DNA of 64,000 nt from Arenimonas sp. (GCA_019459145.1 JAIBEK010000010.1:1-64000); one strand, 5' to 3'; shown: positions 18,663-29,613, counted from the stretch's first letter. Numbers and translations: made by a program. Notes: generated from the sequence alone by a model not told the origin.

Positions 18663-20429
18663 TCAGTTGGATTGGCGGCGAAGGAATGCCGGGATTTCCA
18701 GCTGGTCGTCCTCGTGGCTCGAACGCGACGGGGGCGTGGCGCGACCCTGGTCGTCGAGCTGGCCGCGACGCGGCGCATAGAGGCTGGCTTCCGGCGAAAG
18801 AGCGCGACGCTGCGGAGCGGCCGTGGCCGGTGCAGATGCGGTCATGTCGGAGGCAGGTTCTTCTTCCTGATGGCGGCCAAGCGAGTTGGTGATCCGCTTC
18901 AGGAGACCCATCGGACCACGCTCGTCCTGAGCGGCCGGAGCCGCGGGCTGGGCGCGGTGATCGAGTTCGGCACGCAGAACCGGGGGGAAATCTTCCACCT
19001 TCGGCATGCGGACCGGCTCGGCAACCTGACGCACGGCCGGAACAACCGGCTCGTGGCGAACCGGGGCCGGAGCGACCGGCGCCTGCATTTCGGCGGCCGG
19101 CATTTGCATGGCCGGTGCCGGACGGCTCATCACCGGTGCCGGAGCGGGAGCCGGTTCGACCGGCATGCGCACGGCAGGCTGTGCCTCGGCGACGGCAGGC
19201 GTGGCAAACAGCCGGCTCTGCGGACGGAAGTCCGGTTCGGCAGCCGGCTGCGGGGCGACGGCGGCCTGACGGGAGATGGCGATTTCGAGTTCGCGTTCCA
19301 TTTCAGCTTCCGCCGAACGGATGGTTTCCGCCACCGGGTCGATGGTCTTGGGTGCCTGCGCCATTGCAGGCTGCACTGCGGCCGGAGCCGAAGCAACGGC
19401 CGCGGAGGGACGGACAATCGGCCTTGCTGCCGGAGCGACGTCACGGGCGGCCATGGCGCCGGCCGCACGGTCGATGCCGGTGGCGACGACCGACACGCGG
19501 ATGAGACCTTCCAGCGCTTCGTCGAAGGTCGCGCCGAGGATGATGTTGGCGTCCGGATCGACTTCCTCGCGGATGCGGGTGGCCGCTTCGTCGACTTCGA
19601 ACAGCGTCATGTCGCGACCGCCGGTGATCGAGATCAGGAGGCCCTGTGCACCCTTCATCGAGGTTTCGTCGAGCAGCGGGTTGGCGATCGCGGCCTCGGC
19701 GGCCTGCATGGCGCGGCCCTGGCCGGAAGCCTCGCCGGTGCCCATCATCGCACGGCCCATCTCGCGCATCACCGAACGGACGTCGGCGAAGTCGAGGTTG
19801 ATCAGGCCTTCCTTGACCATCAGGTCGGTGATGCAGGCGACGCCCGAGTAGAGCACCTGGTCGGCCATGGCGAAGGCGTCCGCGAAGGTCGTCTTGTCAT
19901 TGGCGATACGGAACAGGTTCTGGTTCGGGATGACGATCAGCGTGTCGACCGACTTCTGCAGTTCCTCGATGCCGGACTCGGCAAGCCGCATGCGGCGCTG
20001 GCCCTCGAAGTGGAACGGCTTGGTGACCACGCCGACGGTCAGGATGCCCTTGTTGCGGGCGGCCTGGGCGACGACCGGGGCGGCACCGGTGCCGGTGCCG
20101 CCGCCCATGCCGGCGGTGACGAAGCACATGTGGGTGCCGTTCAGGTGATCGATGATCTCGTCGATGCACTCTTCGGCGGCAGCGCGGCCGACTTCCGGCT
20201 GCGAACCGGCGCCGAGACCCTCGGTGACGCTGACGCCGAGCTGGATGACGCGCTCGGCCTTGGTCATGGTCAGCGCCTGGGCGTCGGTATTGGCGACGAC
20301 GAAGTCGACGCCCTGCAGACCGGCCGTGATCATGTTGTTGACGGCGTTGCCGCCACCGCCACCGACGCCGAACACGGTGATCCGAGGCTTCAGCTCGGTG
20401 ATATCGGGCCTTTGCAGTTTGATGGTCAT
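18663..20429 (-). CDS. ftsZ: Cell division GTPase FtsZ with long C-terminal linker
   Basis: This 588-residue tubulin homologue forms the cytokinetic Z-ring. The GTPase domain spans about residues 10-320, with the tubulin signature GGGTGTG at 109-115 and the NTDAQAL loop near 47-53. Residues ~325-570 form an extended Ala/Pro/Glu-rich linker, far longer than in E. coli but usual for rhizobial FtsZ. The conserved C-terminal peptide ([13 protein letters not shown]) that binds FtsA and other partners ends the protein. Start ATG 20429 ([10 protein letters not shown]) has AGGAAG upstream. The gene is last in the mraZ-ftsZ block, 102 bases downstream of ftsA; this gap may hold an internal promoter. 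A strong terminator follows. Confidence 0.98.
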   Translation of the reverse strand: MTIKLQRPDITELKPRITVFGVGGGGGNAVNNMITAGLQGVDFVVANTDAQALTMTKAERVIQLGVSVTEGLGAGSQPEVGRAAAEECIDEIIDHLNGTHMCFVTAGMGGGTGTGAAPVVAQAARNKGILTVGVVTKPFHFEGQRRMRLAESGIEELQKSVDTLIVIPNQNLFRIANDKTTFADAFAMADQVLYSGVACITDLMVKEGLINLDFADVRSVMREMGRAMMGTGEASGQGRAMQAAEAAIANPLLDETSMKGAQGLLISITGGRDMTLFEVDEAATRIREEVDPDANIILGATFDEALEGLIRVSVVATGIDRAAGAMAARDVAPAARPIVRPSAAVASAPAAVQPAMAQAPKTIDPVAETIRSAEAEMERELEIAISRQAAVAPQPAAEPDFRPQSRLFATPAVAEAQPAVRMPVEPAPAPAPVMSRPAPAMQMPAAEMQAPVAPAPVRHEPVVPAVRQVAEPVRMPKVEDFPPVLRAELDHRAQPAAPAAQDERGPMGLLKRITNSLGRHQEEEPASDMTASAPATAAPQRRALSPEASLYAPRRGQLDDQGRATPPSRSSHEDDQLEIPAFLRRQSN

Positions 20430-20531
20430 TTCAGACTTCCTTCTTTTCTCCGGCCACAGCGCCACGCCGGCCATTGTCATTTCAACTGTTTCGCCTCAAG
20501 GCCGGTCCGCAAGCGACGGCCTGGAGGCAAT

Positions 20532-21863
20532 TCAAAAACTTTCCTTCAACCATTGGCCCATACGGGCCATCCGGCTGTTCGCATTGCCGAAGGGGGAGAA
20601 CAATCCGCCCTGCCCGGCATGGGTTTCCTGATCGGCGACCTGCGGATAAATCATCAATCCGACTGCGGTCGAAAAAGCGGGGCCCTTGGCCGCGGCCGGG
20701 AGGCCGGAGACACCCATGGGACGCCCGATTCGCACGTTGCGGGCCAGAATGCGGCGAGCCGCCTCGGGCATGCCGGTCAGCTGGCTGGCGCCGCCCGTGA
20801 GGACGACTCGCTTGCCGACGACGGGCGAGAAGCCCGACTTCTGAATCCGATCGCGCAACAGTTCAAGAGTCTCTTCGATGCGGGCGCTGATAATTCGGGT
20901 CAACAGCGCCTTCGGCACCTGCAGGGGCTGGTCGCGGTCGTCCTCGCCGATCGGCGGAACGGATACCACTTCACGCTCGTCGGCGCCGTTGGCGAGCGCC
21001 GAACCATGCACCACCTTGAGACGCTCGGCATCCTCGATGCGGGTCGACAGGCCACGCGCCAGATCGGTCGTCACGTGATGCCCGCCGATGCTGATCGCGT
21101 CGGTGTGAATGAGCTTGCCCTCGGCAAAGACCGAAATCGTCGTCATGCCGCCGCCCATGTCGATGGCGGCGCAGCCGAGTTCGACCTCGTCGTCGACCAG
21201 GGCTGCAAGGCCGCTGGCGTAAGGGGTGGCGACCACGCCCTCGACGGTGAGGTGGGCGCGATTGATACACAGTTCGAGATTACGCAACGCGGCGCGCTCG
21301 GCGGTCACGACATGCATGTCGACGCCTAGAACGTCGCCGTACATGCCGAGCGGATCGCGGATGCCGCGCTCACCGTCGAGCGAGAAACCGGTCGGCAGCG
21401 AATGCAGCACGGCCCTGTCATTGCCCTGGGACTGCTGTCCGGCCGCGACGAGAACCTTCTTCAGGTCGCTGCCTTCGACTTCCTGACCGCCCAGATCGAT
21501 GGTGGCGGTGTAGACGTCGGAACCGATGCGACCGGCCGAGACGTTGACGATCAGGCTTTCGACGGTGAGACCCGCCATGCGCTCGGCGGCATCGACAGCG
21601 AGCCGCACGACGCCTTCGACAGCATCGAGATCGGAGATCACGCCGGACTTGATGCCGCGCGAGCGCTGGTGGCCGATGCCGATGACCTCGACATTATGGG
21701 TGCGACCCGGCAGGACCGCGCTTTCCTTGCACGGCGTCAGGCGGCCGATCATGCAGACGACCTTGGTCGAACCGATATCGAGCACGGAGACGACATGCAC
21801 GCGCTTCGACGAAAGCGGCTTCATGCGCGGCAGGCCGAAGTGGGAGCTTCCGAACAGGCTCAT
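20532..21863 (-). CDS. ftsA: Cell division protein FtsA
   Basis: This 443-residue actin-like ATPase anchors FtsZ filaments to the membrane. It has VVSVLDIGSTKVVCMI (phosphate-1 loop) near 24, the 1C domain region, IDMGGGMTTISVF (phosphate-2) and VVLTGGASQLTGMPE (adenosine motif). The C-terminus MARMGQWLKESF is the amphipathic membrane-targeting helix. Start ATG 21863 overlaps the ftsQ stop by four bases, indicating translational coupling; an upstream in-frame extension to 22103 lies inside ftsQ and is rejected. Length agrees with rhizobial FtsA. Confidence 0.97.
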   Translation of the reverse strand: MSLFGSSHFGLPRMKPLSSKRVHVVSVLDIGSTKVVCMIGRLTPCKESAVLPGRTHNVEVIGIGHQRSRGIKSGVISDLDAVEGVVRLAVDAAERMAGLTVESLIVNVSAGRIGSDVYTATIDLGGQEVEGSDLKKVLVAAGQQSQGNDRAVLHSLPTGFSLDGERGIRDPLGMYGDVLGVDMHVVTAERAALRNLELCINRAHLTVEGVVATPYASGLAALVDDEVELGCAAIDMGGGMTTISVFAEGKLIHTDAISIGGHHVTTDLARGLSTRIEDAERLKVVHGSALANGADEREVVSVPPIGEDDRDQPLQVPKALLTRIISARIEETLELLRDRIQKSGFSPVVGKRVVLTGGASQLTGMPEAARRILARNVRIGRPMGVSGLPAAAKGPAFSTAVGLMIYPQVADQETHAGQGGLFSPFGNANSRMARMGQWLKESF

Positions 21864-22792
21864 ATGCTCTGCCCCGCCTTCTTGAGCATCTTGCGCCGCT
21901 CTTCGAGCGCTGCGAGACGACGTTCCTGGGCCTCCGGCGTCAGCCGGATGGTGGTGCGGTCGGAGAGCCTGAGATCGACGGCGGCGATGTCGCGGGCCAG
22001 GAGCTGCTGCTCGGCATCGAGACGCGCCAGCTTGGCGAGTGCCGCATCGACATTGTCTTCCGGCAGCTTGACGACGACGCCATTGTCCAGATGAATGTCC
22101 CAACGACGGCCTGCGACGCGAACGAAGGCCTTCACCCGCGCAGCGATGCCCGGAAAGCTGGCGAACTGTTCCTCCACGGTTGCGGCGGCGGTTTCGGCGT
22201 CACGGCCGACGAACAGCGGCAGGGTGGCGAACTTGTTGTCGCGCAGCGGAGCAATGACGCTACCGGACTTCTCGATCAGCGATAGCTCGGTGCCGTGCTG
22301 CCAGATGCCGTAGGCCTGGCGCTCGCGCAGCACGACCTCGACGGCCCGCGGATAGACCTTGCGAACCTCGGCCGATTCGACCCACGGCATTTCCGCCAGA
22401 GCCTGCCGCGCAGCGGCGATGTCGAGCCCCAGCAAGCTGGTCGAGCCGTCCAGGCCGAGCATCTGCAGGATGTCGATTTCGGAAGTGTGCTGATTGCCGG
22501 AGACGTGAACATCCTCGACCGCGAAACCCGCACCCGTCGTCATCGCCTGGACGACCGCGGGACCATGGCCGCCGATGGCAACGCCATAGAGGGCAACGGC
22601 CGAATAGAAGCCGGCGAGCGAGACCTTGCCGGCATGCGCCGGAATGACGATGCGACCCGAGCACAGGCTGACGACGAAGCGGACGATGCGGCGCATCGGC
22701 CGGGGCAGGACCCGCCCCTCGCCGGCAGAACCGGAGGCCACGCCGGAGCGCCCACCCATATCCGCAGATCTATCGCCGTTCACCGCAAACAA
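21860..22792 (-). CDS. ftsQ: Cell division protein FtsQ
   Basis: This divisome membrane protein links early and late division proteins. It has a basic cytoplasmic N-terminus, one transmembrane helix (roughly residues 50-70), a POTRA domain ([19 protein letters not shown] onward) and a beta domain with [14 protein letters not shown] prefer a TTG start at 22792, because GGAGGA lies six bases upstream and the resulting N-terminus begins (f)MFAVNGD. An ATG at 22813 adds seven residues but has no ribosome binding site. The gene overlaps the end of ddlB by 13 bases and the start of ftsA by 4. Family assignment is firm; the start is the only doubt. Confidence 0.93.
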   Translation of the reverse strand: MFAVNGDRSADMGGRSGVASGSAGEGRVLPRPMRRIVRFVVSLCSGRIVIPAHAGKVSLAGFYSAVALYGVAIGGHGPAVVQAMTTGAGFAVEDVHVSGNQHTSEIDILQMLGLDGSTSLLGLDIAAARQALAEMPWVESAEVRKVYPRAVEVVLRERQAYGIWQHGTELSLIEKSGSVIAPLRDNKFATLPLFVGRDAETAAATVEEQFASFPGIAARVKAFVRVAGRRWDIHLDNGVVVKLPEDNVDAALAKLARLDAEQQLLARDIAAVDLRLSDRTTIRLTPEAQERRLAALEERRKMLKKAGQSI

Positions 22793-23706
22793 GACGCGTC
22801 CTCCACCATCCAACGCAAAAATTCACCAAAACCAAGACCGGCATGCGCCGCCATTTCGGGCACCAGCGAGGTAGGTGTCATGCCGGGCTGGGTATTGATT
22901 TCCAGCCAGATGAGCTCGCCATCCTCGGAGAAACGATCGTCATAGCGGAAGTCCGAGCGACTCACTCCGCGACACCCGATTGCCTGATGCGCCGTAACGG
23001 CCAATGATTGTATTTTTTGGTAAATTTTCGGTGAAATTTCCGCAGGAAGCACATGCCGCGAACCACCCGCGACATATTTCGAGTCATAATCGTAGAAGCT
23101 GTGGCCCTGCGGCACAATCTCGGTGACACCGAGCGCCTTGCCGCCCATGACGCCGCAGGTCAGTTCGCGACCGGCGACGTAGTGCTCGACCATCACGCGA
23201 TCACCGTAGCGCCATTCGCTCGAGGTCAGCGATTGCGGCGGATGCGCCATATCCTCGCGAACGATGACGACACCGAAACTCGAACCTTCGCACACGGGCT
23301 TGACCACATAGGGCGGCGCGATCGGATGTTCATTGCCGATATCGAAACGCGACATGACGCGCGCTTCGGCCACCGGCACCCCGGCATTGCCGGCAACGAT
23401 CTTCGCCTGACCCTTGTCCATGGCGAGCGCCGAAGCAAGCACGCCGGAATGGGTGTAGGGGATCTGCAGATATTCGAGAACGCCCTGGATCGTGCCATCC
23501 TCGCCGAACGGCCCATGCAGCGCATTGAAGGCGACATCCGGACGCAACTCGGTGAGAACCTGGCCGACATTGCGGTCAACGTCGACGCGCGTGACGCGGT
23601 AGCCCTCGGCGTCGAGGGCCTCGGCGCACGCCTTCCCGGAGGAAAGCGACACCGGCCTCTCGGAGGAAAGGCCACCCATCAGGACGGCTACATGCTTGCC
23701 ACTCAT
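22780..23706 (-). CDS. ddlB: D-alanine--D-alanine ligase
   Basis: This 308-residue ATP-grasp enzyme forms the D-Ala-D-Ala dipeptide added to UDP-MurNAc-tripeptide. It has [17 protein letters not shown] near the N-terminus, [17 protein letters not shown], the [18 protein letters not shown]-binding loop and [20 protein letters not shown] at the metal site. Start ATG 23706 (MSGKHVAVL) follows GGGGGCG; a further upstream frame to 23787 is unlikely. The gene is the first of the ddlB-ftsQ-ftsA-ftsZ run. A 227-base upstream gap with CtrA-like half-sites suggests a promoter here. Confidence 0.96.
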   Translation of the reverse strand: MSGKHVAVLMGGLSSERPVSLSSGKACAEALDAEGYRVTRVDVDRNVGQVLTELRPDVAFNALHGPFGEDGTIQGVLEYLQIPYTHSGVLASALAMDKGQAKIVAGNAGVPVAEARVMSRFDIGNEHPIAPPYVVKPVCEGSSFGVVIVREDMAHPPQSLTSSEWRYGDRVMVEHYVAGRELTCGVMGGKALGVTEIVPQGHSFYDYDSKYVAGGSRHVLPAEISPKIYQKIQSLAVTAHQAIGCRGVSRSDFRYDDRFSEDGELIWLEINTQPGMTPTSLVPEMAAHAGLGFGEFLRWMVEDASCLR

Positions 23707-23800
23707 CAACGCCCCCGCATATCGCGAAACACCAAGCGGACATCTGACGCCGAACTCTTCGTTGGATAGGGGCGCCGTCCTTTGCATCAGTTAGACGACA

Positions 23801-23833
23801 TTAAGGTTAATGAAGTGTTTACTTTCGTTAACC
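23801..23833 (-). promoter_or_regulatory. Candidate CtrA-type sites upstream of ddlB
   Basis: Several TTAA-type half-sites cluster here. TTAA at 23807-23810 is followed after exactly seven bases by TTTA (23818-23821), close to the TTAA-N7-TTAA rule for the cell-cycle regulator CtrA. GTTAAC occurs at 23827-23832. They lie about 100-130 bases before the ddlB start. CtrA control of ftsQA transcription is known in Caulobacter; the match here is imperfect. Confidence 0.35.
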
Positions 23834-23933
23834 GAGCGCCCGTCGGCCTCGATTTTTTTGACCCGAGAGACATGCGCAAGTGATCGCAACCCCTTGCGCC
23901 CAAATCACTTTTCGAGAAAATGCGAAAGCCGGG

Positions 23934-24788
23934 TCAGCCCACTCGACGGCTGGGCTCGGAACCGACAAGAGCCGTCGGCAACATGATCATGCCGGTGGAA
24001 AGCGAGTCGATGTCGCGGTGGCTGACGATTCTGTCGCGCCCACTGGCCTTCGCGACATAGAGCGCACGATCGGCCTCGGAGAAGATTTCGTTGAAGCTGC
24101 GACCATCGGGCAGATCGGCGACACCGCCTGAGATCGTCACCTTGACGCGGCGCCCGTTGCAAGGAATGTCGAGGAGAGCGACCCGGCGGCGCACCCGCTC
24201 GGCCCGTTCGGCAACAGTCGCGACTTCCGAAGCCGGCCACAGCACGGCGAATTCCTCGCCACCGATCCGGGCGCAGACCTCCGAATCGTCAAACCCGTCC
24301 CGGATCACCTCCGCCACCGCAGCGATCACCTCGTCGCCGACCGAATGGCCGAAGGTGTCGTTGACCGTCTTGAAGCGATCGATGTCGAAAAGGACGAGGG
24401 AAACATCGCCCCCGCCGTCGTCGAAAGCCTTCTGGAAGGCGCGGCGGTTGAGCAGGCCCGACAGCATGTCGATGCGGCTGATCCGCTCGAATTCCGCGCG
24501 CGAAATGCCGAGATCGTAGATCGCAAATCCGACCACAGTATAGGCGATGACCGCGACGACGAAGGAAACCGGCGGCGTCAGCACGGTGGCGATCACCAGC
24601 GCCGGCACGAGATCGTAAGGGAGAAGGTCGAAGGCGACCAAACCGAAATGGGCGCAAATATTGAGACCATAGGCGAGGATCGCGATCTTCGCCGCCATCC
24701 AGGCCGCACGCGAAACAACCTTGCTGCGGCTGGAAAACTCGCCGAGCGTCAACTGGCGGACGATCCAGTTCTTCGTTGCATTTCCCAT
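23934..24788 (-). CDS. Membrane-bound GGDEF diguanylate cyclase
   Basis: This 284-residue protein has two to three membrane helices in the first 95 residues (about 32-52 and 61-93) and a GGDEF domain (about 100-265). The active-site motif reads GGEEF at 176-180, with DIDRFKTVNDTFGHSVGDEV at 135-154 as expected for GTP and metal binding, so it should make c-di-GMP. The inhibitory RxxD site, expected at residues 167-170, reads DDSE and is absent, so product inhibition by that route is unlikely. There is no sensor domain beyond the membrane helices. The gene lies between murB and ddlB on the same strand. ATG 24788 is preceded by a weak ribosome binding site. Confidence 0.88.
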   Translation of the reverse strand: MGNATKNWIVRQLTLGEFSSRSKVVSRAAWMAAKIAILAYGLNICAHFGLVAFDLLPYDLVPALVIATVLTPPVSFVVAVIAYTVVGFAIYDLGISRAEFERISRIDMLSGLLNRRAFQKAFDDGGGDVSLVLFDIDRFKTVNDTFGHSVGDEVIAAVAEVIRDGFDDSEVCARIGGEEFAVLWPASEVATVAERAERVRRRVALLDIPCNGRRVKVTISGGVADLPDGRSFNEIFSEADRALYVAKASGRDRIVSHRDIDSLSTGMIMLPTALVGSEPSRRVG

Positions 24789-24944
24789 GAGCCACTCCGC
24801 AAACCCATGAAAGTATAGGGGGCGCGGCTTAACAATTCGTCGAGGGCAGGCATGGACTGCGATTTTATTCGCTGCCCTGTGGCATACAAACGCCGAGCAC
24901 CGGGATGGACGGCATGGTCCCGTCCGCCCCGCCCTGCCCTCGTG

Positions 24945-25919
24945 TCACACCGTCGTTGCGCCGTGGAACGGCTTCACCTCACGCCCCGGCATGAAGATGC
25001 CGATGCGCTTGATCTCCCATTCGAGCTTGATGCCGGCATGCTCGAACACCCGCTGGCGCACGGTCTCGCCGAGATATTCGAGGTCATAGGCCGTGGCATG
25101 GCCGACATTGATCATGAAATTGCAGTGCAGCGACGACATCTGCGCGCCGCCGATCATCAGACCGCGGCAACCGGCCTGGTCGATCAGTTCCCAGGCCGAA
25201 TGGCCCTCAGGGTTCTTGAAGGTCGAGCCGCCGGTCTTTTCCTTCACCGGCTGGACCGTCTCGCGATGATGCCGCACGGCATCCATGTCCGCGCGGATCT
25301 TGGCCTTTTCTTCCGGATAGCCTTCGAACAGCGCGCTGGTGAAGATCAGCCCTTCCGGTGCCGCCGAATGGCGATAGCTGTAACCCATGTCAGCCTTCGA
25401 CAGCACATGGACATTGCCCTTCCGGTCGACAGCCTCGACCTCGATCAGTCGCTCGGCGGTCTCGCCGCCATTGGCGCCGGCATTCATGCGGATCGCACCG
25501 CCGATCGAGCCGGGAATTCCGTAGTAGAAATGGAAGCCGCCGATATTGTGGTCCATAGCCATCGCGGCGATGTGCTTGTCCGGGCAGATGGCGCCCGCGC
25601 GGATGCGGTTTTCGCCGGCAAGCTCGACCTGGCCAAAACCCTTGGCCGACAGGCGAATGACGACGCCCGGAATGCCGCCGTCGCGCACCAGAAGGTTGGA
25701 GCCGACGCCGACCACGGTGAGCGGCACCTCTTCGGGCAGCAGCTTCAGGAAGGCGACGAGGTCGTCCGTGTCGTGCGGCTGGAACATCAGTTCGGCAAGA
25801 CCGCCGGCCTGGAACCACGTGACGCGATCCATCGGGGCATCCGGCGTCAGACGACCACGCAATTCATCGACACCCGGCCCGAGCGAGGCCAGCAGCTTTT
25901 CCCCATCCACCTGCTTCAT
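24945..25919 (-). CDS. murB: UDP-N-acetylenolpyruvoylglucosamine reductase MurB
   Basis: This 324-residue FAD flavoenzyme reduces UDP-GlcNAc-enolpyruvate to UDP-MurNAc with NADPH. The FAD-binding part has [12 protein letters not shown], and [20 protein letters not shown] is the hallmark loop. [22 protein letters not shown] carries the catalytic serine (type I MurB, in STFKNP). The C-terminal glutamate lies in LEWEIKRIG. It follows murC with a one-base gap, so the two are coupled, and is 156 bases ahead of the GGDEF gene. It acts in the cytoplasm at the second step of precursor synthesis. Confidence 0.97.
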   Translation of the reverse strand: MKQVDGEKLLASLGPGVDELRGRLTPDAPMDRVTWFQAGGLAELMFQPHDTDDLVAFLKLLPEEVPLTVVGVGSNLLVRDGGIPGVVIRLSAKGFGQVELAGENRIRAGAICPDKHIAAMAMDHNIGGFHFYYGIPGSIGGAIRMNAGANGGETAERLIEVEAVDRKGNVHVLSKADMGYSYRHSAAPEGLIFTSALFEGYPEEKAKIRADMDAVRHHRETVQPVKEKTGGSTFKNPEGHSAWELIDQAGCRGLMIGGAQMSSLHCNFMINVGHATAYDLEYLGETVRQRVFEHAGIKLEWEIKRIGIFMPGREVKPFHGATTV

Positions 25920-25920
25920 T

Positions 25921-27333
25921 TCAAGACTTTCCTGACAACGCTTCCAGTTCGCGCGGCAGAGCCGCCGCCCATTGCGTGATGTTACCTGCCCCCAACAGAA
26001 TCACGAAATCACCCGGTTGTGCAATGCCCGCGACGATCGGCGCAAGTTGGTCGGACGATGGCAGATAGCGCGCGTCGCGATGGCCACCGGCGCGGATACG
26101 CTCGACAAGGGCTTCTGCCGTGGCGCCTTCGATCGGGTCTTCGCCCGCGGCATAGACCGGAGCGAGCAGCAGCGTGTCGGCATCATTGAAGCAGTTGGCG
26201 AAATCCTCGAACAGGCTCGACAGGCGCGAATAGCGATGCGGCTGGTGGACGGCGATGATGCGTCCCTGGCAGGCTTCGCGCGCGGCCTTGAGCACCGCCT
26301 TGATTTCCACCGGATGGTGGCCGTAGTCGTCGAACACCTGCACGCCGTTCCAGGTTCCGGTGAGGGTAAAGCGCCGCTTGACGCCGCCGAAGGAGGACAA
26401 GCCCTTGCGGATCGCCTCTTCCGGAATGTCGAGCCGGTTGGCGACCGCGATCGCCGCACAGGCATTGGCGATATTGTGGCGCCCCGGCATGGGCAGCCGC
26501 AGATCCTTGAAATTGAACACCCGGCCGGTGCGCCGGCGGCGGATCTCGACGTCGAAGATCGAATGGGTGCCTTCCAGCCTGACGTTGGAATAGCGAACAT
26601 CGGCCTGCGGGTTTTCGCCATAGGTGATGACCTTGCGGTCCTCGATCCGGCCGACCAGCGCCTGCACCTCCGGATGGTCGAGGCACATCACGCCGAAGCC
26701 ATAAAACGGCACGTTCTCGACGAACTGGCGGAAGGCGGCGCGCACCGCGTCGAAATTGCCATAATGGTCGAGATGTTCGGGATCGATATTGGTGACGATC
26801 GCGACTTCGGCCGGAAGCTTGAGAAAGGTGCCGTCCGATTCGTCGGCCTCGACCACCATCCACTCACCCTCGCCCATGCGGGCATTGGTGCCATAGGCAT
26901 TGATGATGCCGCCGTTGATCACGGTCGGATCGAGCCCGCCGGCATCGAGCAGCGCGGCAACCATCGACGTGGTCGTCGTCTTGCCATGCGTGCCGCCAAT
27001 GGCGATCGCATTGCGGAAACGCATCAGTTCGGCCAGCATCTCGGCCCGGCGCACGATCGGCAGCAGCTTCTCCCGCGCCGCGACGAGTTCCGGATTGTCC
27101 TTCCGGATCGCGGTCGACACGACAACCACCTCGGCCTCACCGAGGTTCTCGGCCGTGTGGCCGACGAAGACCTCGATGCCCTTGGCGCGCAGGCGTTGGA
27201 CATTGGCACCGTCGGACTGGTCGGACCCTTGCACGCGATGCCCCAGATTGTGCAGCACTTCGGCAATGCCGCTCATCCCGATCCCACCGATGCCGATGAA
27301 ATGGACGAGCCCGATGGAGGTCGGCATTTTCAT
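25921..27333 (-). CDS. murC: UDP-N-acetylmuramate--L-alanine ligase MurC
   Basis: This 470-residue ATP-dependent ligase adds L-Ala to UDP-MurNAc. The N-terminal nucleotide-sugar domain has [14 protein letters not shown] (12-25), the ATP P-loop is GTHGKTT at 114-120, [12 protein letters not shown] is the conserved Mur ligase acidic patch and [10 protein letters not shown] marks the MurC-type central domain. HQPHRYSR lies in the C-terminal domain. The start ATG 27333 overlaps the murG stop by four bases. Typical length and order for rhizobia. Confidence 0.97.
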   Translation of the reverse strand: MKMPTSIGLVHFIGIGGIGMSGIAEVLHNLGHRVQGSDQSDGANVQRLRAKGIEVFVGHTAENLGEAEVVVVSTAIRKDNPELVAAREKLLPIVRRAEMLAELMRFRNAIAIGGTHGKTTTTSMVAALLDAGGLDPTVINGGIINAYGTNARMGEGEWMVVEADESDGTFLKLPAEVAIVTNIDPEHLDHYGNFDAVRAAFRQFVENVPFYGFGVMCLDHPEVQALVGRIEDRKVITYGENPQADVRYSNVRLEGTHSIFDVEIRRRRTGRVFNFKDLRLPMPGRHNIANACAAIAVANRLDIPEEAIRKGLSSFGGVKRRFTLTGTWNGVQVFDDYGHHPVEIKAVLKAAREACQGRIIAVHQPHRYSRLSSLFEDFANCFNDADTLLLAPVYAAGEDPIEGATAEALVERIRAGGHRDARYLPSSDQLAPIVAGIAQPGDFVILLGAGNITQWAAALPRELEALSGKS

Positions 27334-28451
27334 GAATTGGCTCCCTTCACGTGAGCGATATTCTTGCCTGCGGCAATAGACTCAACCAGGTCGGCGAGCA
27401 AGCGTGCCGCATCGGGCTTTCCAGCGGTTTTGGCAGCGGAAGCGACCCGCGCCAGCCTTTCCGGCTCCTGCATGGCGCTCGTCAGTATTTGCGCCAGACG
27501 CTCGGGCGACAGTTCGGACTGGACGATGACGCTTGCGCCGCCGGCCGCCGCCAGTGCCGCGGCATTGGCCGCCTGATCATGGTCGAGCGCATAGGGATAG
27601 GGCACGAGGATCGACGGGCGGCCAATGACCGCAAGCTCGGAGACGGTCGAGGCGCCGGACCGGCAGAGCACCAGATGCGCCGCGGCAATGCGCCCCGCCA
27701 TGTCGGTGAAGAAGGGCGAAACTTCGGCCGGAACCCCGAGCTTCTCGTAGCAACCCCGGACGCGCTCGGCATCCTCGGGACGCGCCTGCTGGGTCACCGT
27801 CAGACGGTTTCGCAAGGGTGCGTCCAGCAGGCTGATCGCATTCGGCACCGCCGAGGAGAAGAACTGCGCGCCCTGGCTGCCACCGAACACCACGAGGCGG
27901 AACGGATGACCCGGCTGTGAGGCCGAATAGGCCACGGAAGCCGCGGCAATGACCGCCGGACGCACAGGATTTCCGGTCACCACCGTCTTGTCGGCATAGG
28001 TCCCGCCCTCGGGCAGGAAGCCGCCGGCAATCGCCGCGACGCGCGAGGCGAGCGCTTTGTTGGCGCGCCCCATCACGGCATTCTGCTCGTGCACGAGGGT
28101 CGGCACGCCAAGGCCTGCGGCGGCCAGAAGCGGCGGCACCGTCGGATAGCCGCCGAAGCCGACCACCGCCTTCGGTTTCAACTGACGGATCAATTGCTTT
28201 GCCTGGCGGAAACCCTTCCACAGCGACAGCAGCGCCTTGGCGACCGCCACCGGGTTCTTCGAGCCGATGGTCGCCGACGCCACGGTGTGGATCGCCTCGG
28301 CCGGGAAGGTGCCGGCATAGCGTTCGGCGCGGCTGTCGGTCACCAGATGCACCGAATAGCCGCGCTCGGCGAGCAGGTGTGCGAGCGCCTCGGCCGGAAA
28401 GAGATGGCCGCCGGTACCGCCGGCGGCAAGCAGGATGATGCCTTTTGTCAT
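27330..28451 (-). CDS. murG: MurG, undecaprenyl-pyrophosphoryl-MurNAc-pentapeptide GlcNAc transferase
   Basis: This 373-residue GT28 glycosyltransferase converts lipid I to lipid II at the inner face of the membrane. It shows the glycine-rich [16 protein letters not shown] near the N-terminus, [39 protein letters not shown] and the C-terminal donor site [24 protein letters not shown] with DQAANA. All are MurG signatures. It lies 6 bases downstream of ftsW and overlaps murC by four, so it is well embedded in the operon. Confidence 0.98.
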   Translation of the reverse strand: MTKGIILLAAGGTGGHLFPAEALAHLLAERGYSVHLVTDSRAERYAGTFPAEAIHTVASATIGSKNPVAVAKALLSLWKGFRQAKQLIRQLKPKAVVGFGGYPTVPPLLAAAGLGVPTLVHEQNAVMGRANKALASRVAAIAGGFLPEGGTYADKTVVTGNPVRPAVIAAASVAYSASQPGHPFRLVVFGGSQGAQFFSSAVPNAISLLDAPLRNRLTVTQQARPEDAERVRGCYEKLGVPAEVSPFFTDMAGRIAAAHLVLCRSGASTVSELAVIGRPSILVPYPYALDHDQAANAAALAAAGGASVIVQSELSPERLAQILTSAMQEPERLARVASAAKTAGKPDAARLLADLVESIAAGKNIAHVKGANS

Positions 28452-28457
28452 GCTGGC

Positions 28458-29612
28458 CTACTCCGCCGGAACGCCGTGAACGGCGCGAAACAGACTGCGC
28501 TCCTGGGCCCGCTTCTCGGGCCGCCGTCGCGTCAGCGCCAGAATGAATCCGGCGGTCACGCAGATCGCCACCATGGACGAACCGCCATAGGAGATGAGCG
28601 GCAGCGTCATGCCCTTGGCCGGCAGCAGTTCGAGATTGACGCCGATATTGATCATCGACTGCGTGCCGATCAACAGGACCAGCCCGGCGACGGCGAACCG
28701 GTTGAAGTCGTTACGTTCCTTGAAGGCGTGGCTAAGCCCGCGGATCACCAGGAAGCCGAAGATCGCAACCAGGACCATGCAGAAGAAAATGCCGAACTCT
28801 TCCGCCGCGACCGAGAAGATGAAGTCGGTATGGCTGTCCGGGATGATGCGCTTGACGATCCCCTCGCCCGGCCCCTGGCCGAACCAGTCGCCGCGGATGA
28901 TCGCCTGTCGGGCCGTGTCCACCTGGAAGGTATCGCCCTCGCCGGTCAGGAAGCGGTCGATACGGCCGGCGACGTGCGGCAGGGTCAGGTAGGCACCGAA
29001 CACGCCGGCGACACCGATGCCGCCGAGCAGCGTGATCCACAGCCACGGCATACCGGCCATGAAGAACATGCCGCCCCACACCGCCGAGATCAGGATGGTC
29101 TGGCCAAGGTCTGGCTGGGCGACCAGCAGCGCCGCGACGATGCCGAACAGGATGATGGCAAACAGGTTGCCGGGGATTTCCGGCTGGCGGGCGTGTTCGG
29201 CAAACAGCCAGGCGCAGATGACGACAAAAGCCGGCTTCATGAATTCCGACGGCTGGACGGAGATGCCGGCGAGCGTGACCCAGCGCCGCGCGCCCTTGAC
29301 CTCGATGCCGAAGAACAGCGCCGCCACCATCATCAGCAGCGAAACGGCCAGAATCACCATGGCGGTGCGACGCACCTGGCGCGGGGTAAGGAAGGAAAGC
29401 CCGATCATCACGCCGAGCGCCGGCAACATGAAGGCCGCGTGACGCTTGACGAAGTGGAAACTGTCGAGATTGAGGCGTTCGGCGACCGCCGGTGACGCCG
29501 CAAACGAGAGCATGAAGCCGATCCCCATCAAGAGGATGAAGGTGATCATGAACAGGCGGTCGATCGTCCAGAACCAGTCGGCGACCGGACCTCTCTCAAC
29601 GCGGCTTACCAT
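28458..29612 (-). CDS. ftsW: SEDS peptidoglycan glycosyltransferase FtsW
   Basis: This 384-residue protein with about ten transmembrane helices polymerises septal glycan strands from lipid II together with FtsI. SEDS markers seen are WVTLAGISVQPSEFMKPA (the conserved W-x-x-L-G-x-x-x-Q-P-S-E), QPDLGQTILI and, near the end, LLPAKGMTLPLISYGGSS. The N-terminus is short and soluble. It is 1 base from murD upstream and 6 bases from murG downstream. It is FtsW rather than RodA by context. Start ATG 29612 (MVSRVERGPV). Confidence 0.96.
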   Translation of the reverse strand: MVSRVERGPVADWFWTIDRLFMITFILLMGIGFMLSFAASPAVAERLNLDSFHFVKRHAAFMLPALGVMIGLSFLTPRQVRRTAMVILAVSLLMMVAALFFGIEVKGARRWVTLAGISVQPSEFMKPAFVVICAWLFAEHARQPEIPGNLFAIILFGIVAALLVAQPDLGQTILISAVWGGMFFMAGMPWLWITLLGGIGVAGVFGAYLTLPHVAGRIDRFLTGEGDTFQVDTARQAIIRGDWFGQGPGEGIVKRIIPDSHTDFIFSVAAEEFGIFFCMVLVAIFGFLVIRGLSHAFKERNDFNRFAVAGLVLLIGTQSMINIGVNLELLPAKGMTLPLISYGGSSMVAICVTAGFILALTRRRPEKRAQERSLFRAVHGVPAE

Positions 29613-29613
29613 G

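Noticed and set aside
21864-22103. Upstream extension of ftsA
   Set aside because: It lies wholly inside ftsQ in another frame; the coupled ATG at 21863 fits the family length.
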